This document shows, piece by piece, positions 63,919-64,000 of a DNA stretch of 64,000 bases; the first letter of the stretch is position 1, and the number at the start of each line of letters is the position of its first letter. The translations under genes were made by a program, and so were the position numbers. The notes below the pieces were generated by a model, which saw nothing but the letters and a program-made list of their open reading frames with translations, did no database searches and had not been told where the DNA came from. Origin of the DNA: G963422565 sp963422565 (GTDB taxonomy: Bacteria > Pseudomonadota > Alphaproteobacteria > MPNO01); NCBI GenBank assembly GCA_963422565.1, contig OY730228.1, forward strand, positions 744,001-808,000, given 5' to 3'.

Positions 63919-64000
63919 ATGGCCGAACACGCATATGACGGGCTTAGCCTCGAGATCGTCGACGGGGTCGGAAGGATCACGCTCGACATGCCGCAGTTCG
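63919..64000 (+). CDS. Start of an enoyl-CoA hydratase/isomerase-type gene, cut by window edge
   Basis: The ATG at 63919 follows ACAGGAACAGGACG. The 27 readable codons give MAEHAYDGLSLEIVDGVGRI then TLDMPQF, the first two strands of the crotonase fold (xxxVRLEIDDGVARITLNRPE-like). Such a gene downstream of hcrCAB fits benzoyl-CoA-type pathways. Function cannot be set from the fragment. Confidence 0.6.
   Translation, partial: MAEHAYDGLSLEIVDGVGRITLDMPQF

Overview
The window is very GC-rich, densely coding DNA that looks like an alphaproteobacterial chromosome. The evidence is a complete 14-gene nuo operon followed by birA-coaX-rnj-DUF1467, a J-domain gene-cobS-cobT cluster next to rpmB, and an imuA-imuB-dnaE2 mutagenesis cassette with an alphaproteobacterial-type LexA box. 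I saw no rRNA, tRNA, CRISPR array, insertion sequence or prophage. Gene borders are tight: many neighbours overlap by 1-4 nt (ATGA, TGATG, TTGA), and GTG or TTG starts are common.

Layout. (1) 1-17.3 kb is an accessory region for aromatic and acyl-CoA catabolism. It holds a one-gene Rieske oxygenase, a divergent ABC ATPase/permease pair, a stand-alone molybdopterin hydroxylase subunit, an SDR lacking its catalytic Tyr and Lys, a citryl-CoA-lyase-like protein, cutA and an unrecognised protein with a diiron ferritin-like residue pattern. It ends in two divergent operons: RidA-deacetylase-Rieske alpha-beta leftward, and SDR-MarR-crotonase-acyl-CoA dehydrogenase-benzoate-type CoA ligase rightward. 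The rightward operon resembles 2-aminobenzoyl-CoA (abm-type) clusters, but the usual flavin monooxygenase gene is not in the window. (2) 17.4-39.8 kb is core genome: tag, DUF1467, rnj, coaX, birA, nuoN to nuoA, J-domain protein, cobS, cobT, rpmB. (3) 39.9-45.4 kb is the SOS mutasome. (4) 45.4-64 kb is a second accessory region: VOC proteins, a secreted ankyrin protein, an isochorismatase-type hydrolase, two more stand-alone molybdopterin subunits (one beside an acyl-CoA-dehydrogenase-like flavin monooxygenase), ketopantoate reductase-like protein, SDR, amidohydrolase, an EamA transporter, and a MarR-thioesterase unit divergent from hcrCAB. The hcrCAB genes encode a three-subunit 4-hydroxybenzoyl-CoA reductase-type enzyme whose FAD subunit keeps all four [4Fe-4S] cysteines. 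An enoyl-CoA hydratase-type gene runs off the right edge.

How it fits together. The accessory genes are those expected for activating aromatic acids to CoA thioesters and then hydroxylating or reductively dehydroxylating the ring, with local MarR control and thioesterase or lyase steps. The core genes supply respiration (NDH-1), CoA synthesis, late cobalt insertion into cobalamin, and DNA repair. The most notable items are the hcrCAB locus with its palindromic control region, the abm-like operon without its monooxygenase, the diiron-pattern unknown protein, and a 27-bp inverted repeat spanning the end of the ABC ATPase gene.
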